A DNA stretch of 64,000 nt from a bacterium. Lineage in GTDB: Bacteria > Planctomycetota > UBA1135 > UBA2386. Shown here one piece after another: positions 7,950 through 15,902 of this stretch. The notes below the pieces were generated by a model. It was not told the origin of the DNA. It did not search any database and saw only the letters and a list, made by a program, of their open reading frames with translations. Position numbers and translations under genes: made by a program. Location of the stretch: NCBI GenBank assembly GCA_024743115.1, contig JANSXC010000001.1, positions 305,628 to 369,627 on the forward strand, written 5' to 3'. Within the stretch, counting starts at the first letter, position 1, and each line of letters opens with the position of its first letter.

Positions 7950-9169
7950 CGTCCGGCTCCCGCGACGCGCGCGGCGACGGCGCCGGGCAGGCCGTACAGC
8001 CTGACGAAGCCGCGGCTGTCGGCCTGGTCGAACTGCGCGCTCGCGCCGAACGTCGCGAGGTCTTCGCTGTAGAGGCTGTGCGGTGACTCGGAAGCGATCG
8101 CGGTCGCCGTGCCCTTGTAGAGTCGCACAGCGACGGTCCCCGTGACGCGCTTCGTCGCTTCGCGGAACAGCGCGTCCATGGCCTCACGCTGCGGGTGGAA
8201 CCAGCGACCCGTGTAGACCAGATCGGTGTAGTCCGGCATCAGTCGCTCACAGAGCCGCAGTGTGTCGCGTTCGATCGTCAGCGCGCGCAGGGTGCGGGCC
8301 GCTTCGAACAGGATCGTGCCGCCCGGCGTCTCGTAGACCCCGCGCGACTTCATGCCGACGAGGCGATTTTCGCAGATGTCGACGCGGCCGACGCCATGCG
8401 CGCCGCCGATCGTGTTGAGTTGCATCACGACTTCCTCGGCCGGCAGTTCGTTGCCGTCGATCGCGGTCGGGACGCCTTTGTGGAACGTGAGCGATACCTC
8501 GGCCGGCGTGTCGGGCGCGTCGGCGGGATTCGTCGTGAGCATCCAGACATCGTCGGGCGGCGAGTTGGCCGGATCCTCGAGGACGCCGCCCTCATGGCTG
8601 ATGTGCCAGAGGTTGCGGTCGCGTGAGTAGATCTTCGTGCGCGATGCGGTGACCTCGATGCCGTGGCGGTCGCAGTAGTCGAGCGCGTCCTCGCGGCTGT
8701 GGATGTCCCAGTCGCGCCACGGCGCGACGATCTGCAGTTCGGGGCCGAGCGCCTGGTAGGCGAGTTCGAACCGGACCTGGTCGTTGCCCTTGCCCGTGCA
8801 GCCGTGCGCGACGGCATCGGCGCCGACCTCCCGTGCATACTCGACCTGACCCTTGGCGAGGATCGGGCGGGCCATCGAGGTGCCCAGCAGATAGCGGCCC
8901 TCGTAGACCGTCATCGCGCGCAGGCACGGCCAGACATAGTCGGTGACGAACTCGCGGCGCAGGTCATCGACGCGGCAGTCGACGGCGCCGTGTTTGCTGG
9001 CCTTCTCGGCGAGGCCGTCGAGTTCGCCCTCGCCCTGGCCGACGTCACCGCAGTAGGCGTAGACCTCGCAGTCGTAACGCTCCTTGAGCCAGTGCACGAT
9101 GACGGACGTGTCGAGGCCGCCGGAGTAGGCGAGGACGATCTTCTTGGGGTTCGATGTTTGGCTGCTCAT
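7946..9169 (-). CDS. argG: Argininosuccinate synthase
   Basis: 407 residues, the usual length for the family. It joins citrulline and aspartate using ATP, with AMP and PPi released. The N-terminal pyrophosphate-binding loop SGGLDTS is at residues 16-22, followed by GDVGQGE, TSMARP and HGCTGKGNDQ, all family hallmarks. The ATG at 9169 lies 10 nt after the argF stop, and the 3' end overlaps argH in an ATGA. Confidence 0.96.
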   Translation of the reverse strand: MSSQTSNPKKIVLAYSGGLDTSVIVHWLKERYDCEVYAYCGDVGQGEGELDGLAEKASKHGAVDCRVDDLRREFVTDYVWPCLRAMTVYEGRYLLGTSMARPILAKGQVEYAREVGADAVAHGCTGKGNDQVRFELAYQALGPELQIVAPWRDWDIHSREDALDYCDRHGIEVTASRTKIYSRDRNLWHISHEGGVLEDPANSPPDDVWMLTTNPADAPDTPAEVSLTFHKGVPTAIDGNELPAEEVVMQLNTIGGAHGVGRVDICENRLVGMKSRGVYETPGGTILFEAARTLRALTIERDTLRLCERLMPDYTDLVYTGRWFHPQREAMDALFREATKRVTGTVAVRLYKGTATAIASESPHSLYSEDLATFGASAQFDQADSRGFVRLYGLPGAVAARVAGAGR

Positions 9170-9179
9170 CGGTGGGCTC

Positions 9180-10136
9180 TCACTGCATCAACAGGACCAT
9201 GACCGCCTTCTGCACGTGCAGGCGGTTCTCGGCGATGTCGTAGACGACGCTTTGCGGGCCATCCATGACCTCTTGCGCGACTTCCCAGCCGCGGTGGGCG
9301 GGCAGGCAGTGCATGAACGCGGCGTCGGGGTGGGCGCGCTGCATGAGTGCGGCATCGACCTGGTAGTCGGCGAAGATGCCGTTGCGTTCTTCGATCTCGT
9401 CTTCCTGGCCCATGCTGGCCCAGACGTCGGTGTAGATCGCGTCGCAGCCGTCCGCGGCGGCTTCCGGGTCGTTGAGGATCGTGACCTCGCTGCCCGTCTC
9501 GCTGGCGGTGCGCATCGCTTCGTTGACGACGCGGGCGTTGGGTTCGTAACCCTCGGGGGAGCAAATCCGGATGTGCACCCCGAGCTTGACGGCCGTGTGG
9601 ATCAGCGCATGACAAGTGTTGTTGCCGTCGCCGATGAACGTGAGCGTGCGGCCTTCGAGGTCGTCCCAGCGTTCGGTGAGCGTGAAGAAGTCGGCGAGCG
9701 CCTGGCACGGGTGCACGAAGTCGGAGAGGCCGTTGATGACCGGGATCCCGGCGTTGGCCGCGAGCTCCTCGAGCACCTTGTGCTTGAACGTGCGCGCGAC
9801 GATGCCGTGCGCCCAGCGCTCGAGGTTCTTCGCCATGTCCTTCACCGACTCCCGGGAGCCGAGGCGGGCGTCGCGATGATCCATGAACGTCGCGCTGCCG
9901 CCGAGATCCTGCATGCCGATCTCGAACGTGAAGCGCGTACGTAGCGAGTCCTTCTCGAAGATCATCGCCAGCCGCTTGTGCTGCAGGTTGGTCGTGTGGT
10001 CTTCGCGGCCGGCCTTGAGCGCTGCGGCCGTGGCGAAGATCCGGTCGAGATCCTCGCGGGTCAGCGCCGACGTGCAGAGCAGGTCGGGGACGGAGAGTTC
10101 GCCGAAAGCAGTCGCGTTCGAGGTGGCGGTCGTCAT
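9180..10136 (-). CDS. argF: Ornithine carbamoyltransferase
   Basis: 318 residues. The enzyme transfers carbamoyl from carbamoyl phosphate to ornithine, giving citrulline. The carbamoyl-phosphate loop appears as SLRTR (64-68) instead of the commoner STRTR. DVWASMGQEDE (ornithine side) and HCLP (about 276-279, with the active-site Cys) identify it as ornithine rather than aspartate carbamoyltransferase. Only one nucleotide separates it from the argD stop. The start is the first in-frame ATG. Confidence 0.95.
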   Translation of the reverse strand: MTTATSNATAFGELSVPDLLCTSALTREDLDRIFATAAALKAGREDHTTNLQHKRLAMIFEKDSLRTRFTFEIGMQDLGGSATFMDHRDARLGSRESVKDMAKNLERWAHGIVARTFKHKVLEELAANAGIPVINGLSDFVHPCQALADFFTLTERWDDLEGRTLTFIGDGNNTCHALIHTAVKLGVHIRICSPEGYEPNARVVNEAMRTASETGSEVTILNDPEAAADGCDAIYTDVWASMGQEDEIEERNGIFADYQVDAALMQRAHPDAAFMHCLPAHRGWEVAQEVMDGPQSVVYDIAENRLHVQKAVMVLLMQ

Positions 10137-10137
10137 G

Positions 10138-11325
10138 TCAGTTCTTCGGGGGTGGGGGCTCGCTCGGCAGCTCGCGTAGGACGGCGCCGACGTGGTCGAG
10201 GCACTGCCGCACGTCGTCCGCGTCGATCACGAACGGCGGCAGGAAGCGCAGCACGTTGCCGGCCGTGCAGTTCAGGATCAGGCCGCGGTCGTAGAGCCGT
10301 GACTGGGCGAGCGGTGCGGAGTGGCGCAGCTCGAGGCCGAGCATCAGGCCACGGCCGCGAACTTCGGTCACGATCTCGAGTTCGGTGGCGAGCGCGTCGA
10401 GGCCCGCACGCAGCTCGTTACCGCGCGCGCCGACGTTGTCCTGCAGCCCGGCGTCGAGCGCGTCGAAGAACGCGAGTGCGGTGCGGCAGACGAGCGGCCC
10501 GCCGGCGAACGTCGAGCCGTGATCGCCGGGCTGCAGCGCGCGCGCGGCTTCCCCGCGTGCGAGGCACGCGCCCATCGGCAGGCCAGCCGCCAACGGTTTC
10601 GCGAGCGTCACGATGTCAGGGGTGACGTCCGCGTGTTGGGCCGCGAGGAACCGACCCGTGCGACCACAGCCGCTCTGGATCTCGTCGTGGATCAGCAGTG
10701 TGTCGGTCGCGTCGCACAGTTCTCGAGCGGCCTGCAGGAACGCGGTGGAAAGCGGGCGGATGCCGCCCTCGCCCTGGATCGGTTCGAGCACCAGCGCGGC
10801 GGGGCGATGTTTGCGCAGCGCGGTCGCGAGTGCGGCCCGGTCGCCGGCGGGGACCCAGTGCGTCGTCAGCAGCGGTGCGAACGGGGCGCGGTACTTCTCC
10901 GCGTGGGTGAGTGACAGTGCCCCGAACGAGCGGCCGTGGAACCCGTCATGGAGCGCGAGAAAACCGCGGCGTTCCGATTCGCCGCGCGCGTGCATCACCT
11001 TGCGCGCGATCTTCAACGCGCATTCGATGCTCTCCGTGCCGGAGTTCGTGAAGAACACAGCGTCCATCGCCGCGTAGCCACAGAGCCGCGCGGCGACCGA
11101 TTCGGCGTACGGGTGGCGGAACAGGTTGCTCAGGTGCGCGACGCTGCCGATCTGATCCTGCACCGCCGCGACGACCGCGGGGTGGGCATGACCGAGCGCG
11201 CTCACCGCGATGCCGGCGAGGAAGTCGAGATACTCGCGGCCGTTGGCGTCGGTTACGCGGGCACCCTGGCCGCGAACGAACACTTCGTCGCGCTGGGCAT
11301 AGGTCGTCATCAGCGCGTCAGTCAT
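10138..11325 (-). CDS. argD: Acetylornithine aminotransferase
   Basis: 395 residues from the ATG at 11325. The frame is open 88 codons further upstream inside argB, but that part is out-of-frame argB sequence with no homology to the family. This is a PLP-dependent class III aminotransferase converting N-acetylglutamate semialdehyde to N-acetylornithine. Visible are GTES (96-99) for phosphate binding, HDEIQSG (213-219), and TLAKPLAAG, with Lys243 as the expected Schiff-base lysine. It overlaps argB by 8 bp and abuts argF, so it is translated within the operon. Confidence 0.93.
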   Translation of the reverse strand: MTDALMTTYAQRDEVFVRGQGARVTDANGREYLDFLAGIAVSALGHAHPAVVAAVQDQIGSVAHLSNLFRHPYAESVAARLCGYAAMDAVFFTNSGTESIECALKIARKVMHARGESERRGFLALHDGFHGRSFGALSLTHAEKYRAPFAPLLTTHWVPAGDRAALATALRKHRPAALVLEPIQGEGGIRPLSTAFLQAARELCDATDTLLIHDEIQSGCGRTGRFLAAQHADVTPDIVTLAKPLAAGLPMGACLARGEAARALQPGDHGSTFAGGPLVCRTALAFFDALDAGLQDNVGARGNELRAGLDALATELEIVTEVRGRGLMLGLELRHSAPLAQSRLYDRGLILNCTAGNVLRFLPPFVIDADDVRQCLDHVGAVLRELPSEPPPPKN

Positions 11326-12235
11326 GGCTGTCGTCGTTCTCGGCGCCGTGTTCGCGGGTGGGGGGCTCGGGCGCGTGGTCATCCGTTGGTTCGCCAGTGA
11401 TGGCGTCCGGGTTGTCGGTGTCGTCCGGTTCGGTCGGCGTGCGATGCTCGAGCACGAGCTCGGTGCCGGTGCCCGGTTGCATGGCCGCGAGCACGCAGTC
11501 GTCGCCGGTCGCGGGCGCGATTCGCACCGTGTGCGCGGCGTGTGATTGCAGCGCCAGGAGCGCGGCCTGAAGCTTGGGCAGCATGCCACCGCTCGCGACC
11601 CCGGTGCGGACCAATCGATCGCAGTCGGCCGGCGTGACCGCGGGCAGCACCCGGCCGTCCTCGCCGATGACTCCCGGCACGTCGGTCAGGAAGAGCAGCG
11701 CGGCGCAGCCAAACGCGCGACACAGCGGGCCGGCCGCCATGTCCGCGTTGAGGTTGTAGAACGGCCCCTCCTGACCGTCCGCGCCGGGCGCGACCGTGGC
11801 GATCACGGGCGTGTAGCCGTCGCCGAGCAGCGTCTGGACGAGGGCGGCACTCGTGCCGGCGACCGTGCCGACGTAGCCGAGGTCGACGCCGTCCTGTTCG
11901 TGACGGCTCGCGAAGAACGTGTTGCCGTCGGCGCCGCAGATCCCGACGGCCGGGACGCCGGCGCGCTGCAGCGAAGCCGTGAAGGTCCGGTTGACGGCAC
12001 CCGCCAGCACCATGAGGACGACCTCGGCCGTCGCTTCGTCGGTGACCCGCAGGCCGCTCTGGTAGTTGTCCGCGATGCCGAGTCGGCGGCTCAGCTGGAT
12101 GATCTGGTTGCCGCCGCCGTGCACGATGATGAACTCGTGGCCCGCCGCGCGGCCGGCGGCGATCGCCCTGCAGAGCTGGGCGCGCGACTCGGGATGCTCG
12201 AGCTGCGCTCCGCCGATTTTCAGTAGCACTCGCAT
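11318..12235 (-). CDS. argB: Acetylglutamate kinase
   Basis: 305 residues from the ATG at 12235, chosen because LLKIGGAQL at residues 4-12 is the normal start of the amino-acid kinase fold. The open frame extends far upstream through argC but is non-homologous there. The enzyme phosphorylates N-acetylglutamate. Visible are KIGG (6-9), HGGG (39-42), GLRVTDEA, the NLNADMAAG segment, and GGMLPKLQAA near the C-terminus. A tail of about 40 acidic, Pro/Thr-rich residues follows the kinase fold and is not typical. It starts 11 nt after the argC stop. Whether arginine inhibits it cannot be told from sequence alone. Confidence 0.92.
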   Translation of the reverse strand: MRVLLKIGGAQLEHPESRAQLCRAIAAGRAAGHEFIIVHGGGNQIIQLSRRLGIADNYQSGLRVTDEATAEVVLMVLAGAVNRTFTASLQRAGVPAVGICGADGNTFFASRHEQDGVDLGYVGTVAGTSAALVQTLLGDGYTPVIATVAPGADGQEGPFYNLNADMAAGPLCRAFGCAALLFLTDVPGVIGEDGRVLPAVTPADCDRLVRTGVASGGMLPKLQAALLALQSHAAHTVRIAPATGDDCVLAAMQPGTGTELVLEHRTPTEPDDTDNPDAITGEPTDDHAPEPPTREHGAENDDSHD

Positions 12236-12246
12236 GGCGTCGATTC

Positions 12247-13191
12247 TCAGAGCAGGCCGGCAGTCTCGGGAAGGTCCAGGAGCAGGTTCATGTTCTGCAG
12301 GGCCTGGCCGGCGGCGCCCTTGCCGAGGTTGTCGATCGCCGCGGTGATCACGACGAGCGGACCGCTGGCCGCCACGGCGATGTGGCATTCGTTGGTGTGC
12401 TGCACGCAGCAGAGCTCTGGCTGGCCGTCGGCGTAGACCGTCACGAACGGTTCCTGCGCATAGCGGGTTGCAAGGCAATCGCGCATGCTCTTGGCGGCGT
12501 GCTCGGCGGTCGTCGCGCCGGTCGGCGTGACGTAGATCGTCGACAGGATGCCGCGGAACGCGGGCAGCAGGTGTGGGGTGAACACGATCCGCTCCGTGCC
12601 GGCGTGCCGATGGATCTCGGGCGTGTGGCGGTGGGTGCCGACGCCGTAGGCCAGGAAGTTCTCGTGCACGTTGCCGAAGTGGGTGCGTTCGCTCGCGGCC
12701 TTGCCCGCACCGGATACTCCGCTCTTGCTGTCGGCGACGATCGGGGCGGCGAGGCCGATCAGCGATTCCGCCAGCAGCGGCAGCAGCGGCAGCAGGATGG
12801 AGGTCGGGTAGCAGCCCGGGTTCGCGACGAGTTGCGCGGCCGCGAGTTCGTCGCGTTTGTGCTCCGTCAGGCCGTAGACGGCTTCGTCGCTGAGGCGGAA
12901 GTCGGCGGACAGGTCGACGGTCGGCTTGCCGAGCGCGATGGCGTGCCGTGCGATCGTCGCCGCGGCGCCGTGCGGCGTGCAGAGGAACACGCCGTCGACG
13001 GTGGCCAGCCGGTCCAGATCGAGCCGGTCGACGGTGGGCTCGTGCGGCAGGCGTGGCGGTGCGGGGTCGGTGTCGGGGCGAGCCGTCATCGCCACCGTCG
13101 CAGCGAGCCCGGAGTGGTGGGTCAGCAGCCGCAGCAGTTCGCGGCCCGTGTAGCCCGATGCGCCGACGATCGCACAGGTTCGGGAACTCAT
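12247..13191 (-). CDS. argC: N-acetyl-gamma-glutamyl-phosphate reductase
   Basis: 314 residues from the ATG at 13191. The open frame extends upstream into argR, but the Rossmann motif GASGYTG (10-16) fixes this start. The enzyme reduces acetylglutamyl phosphate with [13 protein letters not shown], with Cys127, is the classic active-site segment, and VDLSADFRL and [11 protein letters not shown] are also typical. It overlaps argR in an ATGA, so it is probably coupled to it. Confidence 0.94.
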   Translation of the reverse strand: MSSRTCAIVGASGYTGRELLRLLTHHSGLAATVAMTARPDTDPAPPRLPHEPTVDRLDLDRLATVDGVFLCTPHGAAATIARHAIALGKPTVDLSADFRLSDEAVYGLTEHKRDELAAAQLVANPGCYPTSILLPLLPLLAESLIGLAAPIVADSKSGVSGAGKAASERTHFGNVHENFLAYGVGTHRHTPEIHRHAGTERIVFTPHLLPAFRGILSTIYVTPTGATTAEHAAKSMRDCLATRYAQEPFVTVYADGQPELCCVQHTNECHIAVAASGPLVVITAAIDNLGKGAAGQALQNMNLLLDLPETAGLL

Positions 13192-13649
13192 TGCCCGGCC
13201 TCCCGCGTGAGCTGTCGGGCGAGGGTGCGCGCCATGGCCTTCGTGGGGCAGATGGCGAGGACGGTGTCGTCGCCCGCGATCGTGCCGACCAGTTGCGGGA
13301 GGTCGGCGTGGTCGAGTGCGAGCGCCAGCGGTTGGGCGCCGCCCGCGGGAGTGTGCATGACGATGAGGTTTTCCGCGGCGGTGGCCGTCCTGAGCCACGA
13401 GCGCAGGGCGAGGCCGAGGTTGGGGGAGCTCGCGCTCTCCGTGGTTGCGGGCAGCTCGTAGCCGCCGCCGCCCTTCCGGACGCCGAGGGCTCGCAGGTCA
13501 CGCGACAGCGTGGCCTGGTTGACCGCGATACCGCGCGCGGCGAGGCGATCCTGCAGGTCGGCCTGGCTGTGAATCGCGTGCCGACCCAACGTGTTCACGA
13601 TGGCGCGGTGGCGGGCGGTGCGGTCGGTCGGTGTCGAGCTAGAAGGCAT
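13188..13649 (-). CDS. argR: Arginine repressor
   Basis: 153 residues from the ATG at 13649; 25 in-frame codons upstream are excluded because they run back through the operator and promoter. The N-terminal winged helix includes SQADLQDRL and the recognition-helix region NQATLSRDL (44-52). The C-terminal oligomerisation and arginine-binding part contains GTIAGDD (122-128), the family fingerprint. ArgR hexamers bind paired ARG boxes when arginine is present. It is the first gene of the operon and its ATG lies inside one of two palindromic boxes, which predicts autoregulation. Confidence 0.93.
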   Translation of the reverse strand: MPSSSTPTDRTARHRAIVNTLGRHAIHSQADLQDRLAARGIAVNQATLSRDLRALGVRKGGGGYELPATTESASSPNLGLALRSWLRTATAAENLIVMHTPAGGAQPLALALDHADLPQLVGTIAGDDTVLAICPTKAMARTLARQLTREAGQ

Positions 13650-13699
13650 AATTATGCAGACGATAGCACGATTATGCACGATCGAGAGCTCTGCGGCAA
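13646..13699 (-). promoter_or_regulatory. arg operon promoter with two ArgR-box-like palindromes
   Basis: On the minus strand there is TTGCCG (13694-13699), exactly 17 nt, then CATAAT (13671-13676), a good sigma-70-type promoter. Two related palindromic sites, TGCATAATCGTGC and TGCATAATTATGC, have centres 20 bp apart, close to the spacing of paired ARG boxes in other bacteria. The first covers the -10 and the second (perfect core GCATAATTATGC, 13646-13657) covers the argR start codon. The predicted leader is only about 15 nt with no Shine-Dalgarno. Confidence 0.7.
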
Positions 13700-13712
13700 C
13701 GGTCGAGGCACG

Positions 13713-13741
13713 AAAAAACCCCACCGCGAAAGCGATGGGGT
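13713..13741 (-). terminator. Rho-independent terminator of the DUF2911-like gene
   Basis: On the minus strand, a 10-bp stem ACCCCATCGC/GCGGTGGGGT (one G-T pair) with a TTTC loop is followed by six T. It lies 41 nt after the DUF2911-like gene and just upstream of the arg promoter, insulating the two units. Confidence 0.85.
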
Positions 13742-13781
13742 CGATCGGTTACGTCAGTGCGGCAGTGCCTGGCCCGGCGGT

Positions 13782-14390
13782 CTACTTGTCGCTCTTGGGC
13801 GTCATGGCCGGCTTGACCGCGAACTTCGCCGTCAGCTTGTGCTTGCCCCACGCGAGGGTGAGCAGGCCGTTGTCGAGGTTCTTGCCATCGACCTTCAGCA
13901 TCATCTTCATCTTCTTCTGCACTTCCTTGGCGGCGTCCTTGTGCATCTCGAGCTTGGCCGTCATGTCGGGCTTCCAGTTCATCTTGCCCTGCATCGGGAA
14001 CGGCAGCGCGCCCGCCTTCAGGCCCTTGTTCGCATCGAGAAAGGTCAGGGAGAAGGTGCCGGCGTCGTCGCAATGCAGGCCGAGCAGGTAGCTGCCGGCG
14101 GGGACCTTCGTCTTGCCGAACTCGAGTGGCACGCTGGTGGTCATGGTCGTCCACCAGTTGGCGCCCAGGCGCAGCAGCTTGCCCTTGAGCTGGTCGAGCA
14201 TGCCGTCGTAGCTGTCCTTCCAGACGGGTTGGCCGTGCTCGATTGCGATGCCGGCGGCGATCCCTTGGCCGAACAGGATCTGGGAGGTCGAATGCCGTTC
14301 GGTGCTGCCGCCGAACACCTGGACCTGGGCGGTCGAGGTCGCGGCAAGGCAGAGGGCGGCGAGGGCGCTGGCGAGAAGGGGGAAACGCAT
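13782..14390 (-). CDS. Secreted DUF2911-like protein
   Basis: 202 residues. A clear Sec signal peptide (residues 1-21, LALAALCLAATSTAQ-type ending in AQ) is followed by a mature beta-rich protein. NWWTTMTTSVPLEFG and KVPAGSYLLGL resemble the DUF2911 family, whose members are secreted proteins of unknown role. A Lys/Met-rich stretch (about 155-170) precedes the final beta strands. Its own terminator follows. The upstream gap to the next gene is 88 nt, so it could be transcribed alone. The family call is from memory of the motif pattern and is moderate. Confidence 0.6.
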   Translation of the reverse strand: MRFPLLASALAALCLAATSTAQVQVFGGSTERHSTSQILFGQGIAAGIAIEHGQPVWKDSYDGMLDQLKGKLLRLGANWWTTMTTSVPLEFGKTKVPAGSYLLGLHCDDAGTFSLTFLDANKGLKAGALPFPMQGKMNWKPDMTAKLEMHKDAAKEVQKKMKMMLKVDGKNLDNGLLTLAWGKHKLTAKFAVKPAMTPKSDK

Positions 14391-14478
14391 CGTGGGGGTT
14401 CTCCTGAAAGGGGGTGGGGTTGTTCGTGGCTCGCGGGCCCGAAGGCTTCGGCCGCCGCGGGCTGCGCATCTACGCTGG

Positions 14479-15732
14479 CTATACGAGGAGTTCCCGCAAA
14501 CTGGCCAGAACCGTGTCGACTTCTTCTGCGGTGGCGTAGTGCAGGATGCCGAGTCGCAACACGCCGTCGGGCTCGAGGCCCAGCGCCGCCGAGAGCGCGA
14601 GTGCGTAACTGTTGCCGGCCCAGGTGTGGATCTGACGTTCCGCCAGGGCGTTGGCGAGCTCGGCCGGGCGGTGGCGCGGGTGCGTGATCGAGACCGTCGC
14701 GCAGCGCCCGTCGAGTCGATCCGGGGCCGCGATGCCCACGACCCGAACGTCGGGGATCTCCTGCAGTCCGGCCAGCAGGCGGGCGCAGAGTTCTCGTTCG
14801 TGAACGTGGATGACGTCGAACGCCGCGTCGAGTGCGGCCCGGCGGTCCGGCGGCTCCGGATCGGCGTGCTCGCGGCCGAGCGCCGCGAGGTATTCGACGG
14901 CCGCGAGGGTGCCCGCGATGCCCTCGAAGCACGCGGTGCCGTGCTGCCACTTCTCGGCGCCGGTGTCGGCTGCAGGGCGAACCTTGTAGGTCTCGAGTTC
15001 TTCGAGCAGGACGCGACGCCCCTGCAGAATGCCCATGTGCGGACCGAAGAACTTGTAGGCCGAGCAGGCGACGAAGTCCGCGCCCCAGGCCGAGGCGTCG
15101 AGCCGGCAATGCGCCGCGTAGTGCACCGCGTCGACGAACGTCAGCGCGCCGTGCGAACGCGCGAGTTCGGCGACGCGTGCCACGTCATGGATCGTGCCGC
15201 TGAGGTTGCTCGCGGCCCCGACGGCGACGAGGCGGGTGCGCGGACCGATCCTCTGCCGCAGGTCCTCGAAATCTAGTTCGGCGGCCGCGTCGACTCGCAC
15301 CCGCTGCACGGTGCAGTCCGCGTCGCGCGCCGCGAGCACCCACGGGGTCACGTTGGCGTCGTGATCGCTGTCGGTCACGACGATCTCCTCCCCGGGCTGC
15401 CACGTGCGGGCGAGCGCGCGCGAGAGCTGGAACGTGAGCGTCGTCATGTTGGGGCCGAACACGATCTCTTCGGGATCGTCGGTTCCGAAGAAGTCCGTCA
15501 TCGCGAGCTGGGCCTCGCGACACATCGCGTCCGTCGCGACCGAGGTCGAGAACGGCCCGCCGTGATTGGCGTTCTCGTGCAGCAGATAGTGGCTCATCGC
15601 TTCGGCGACCGAGCGCGGCACCTGACTGCCGGCCGGGCCGTCGAAGAAGATCGCCTGCCGGTCGCCTTCGCGTCGCAGCAGGCCGGGAAAGCGTCGTCGC
15701 ACGGTCGCGACGTCGAGCGGTCGGTGGGCCAT
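14479..15732 (-). CDS. Cysteine desulfurase-like PLP enzyme (class V aminotransferase)
   Basis: 417 residues, matching the TIGR01976 cysteine-desulfurase-like family by the opening FFDGPAGSQVP and overall length. PLP residues are visible: Asp201 and His204 (VDAVHYAAH), and the Schiff-base Lys227 in CSAYKFFGPHMG. The conserved catalytic Cys loop of true IscS/NifS is not obvious, so real desulfurase activity is uncertain; other class V reactions (kynureninase- or isopenicillin-epimerase-like) are possible. No Fe-S assembly genes are nearby. It is divergent from the TPR gene across 170 nt. Confidence 0.75.
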   Translation of the reverse strand: MAHRPLDVATVRRRFPGLLRREGDRQAIFFDGPAGSQVPRSVAEAMSHYLLHENANHGGPFSTSVATDAMCREAQLAMTDFFGTDDPEEIVFGPNMTTLTFQLSRALARTWQPGEEIVVTDSDHDANVTPWVLAARDADCTVQRVRVDAAAELDFEDLRQRIGPRTRLVAVGAASNLSGTIHDVARVAELARSHGALTFVDAVHYAAHCRLDASAWGADFVACSAYKFFGPHMGILQGRRVLLEELETYKVRPAADTGAEKWQHGTACFEGIAGTLAAVEYLAALGREHADPEPPDRRAALDAAFDVIHVHERELCARLLAGLQEIPDVRVVGIAAPDRLDGRCATVSITHPRHRPAELANALAERQIHTWAGNSYALALSAALGLEPDGVLRLGILHYATAEEVDTVLASLRELLV

Positions 15733-15902
15733 GGCGCGGAGGGTAGGTCCGCGCGCCTCGCGCTGCCAGTTCGGTACCGGCGCGATACCGGCCGTGGCGT
15801 CCAGGCCTCGGGCCTCGGCGAGCGGGTGCTCCGGGCGCGGCTCGGGAGTTCCCCGGACGCTGCGTTGCGCGGCGCGAGACGGCGCGTAGCCTGCCGCGTC
15901 CG

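Noticed and set aside
12236..13501. Upstream extension of the argB reading frame through argC and argR
   Set aside because: The extension is out-of-frame argC/argR sequence; acetylglutamate kinase homology starts exactly at the ATG at 12235.
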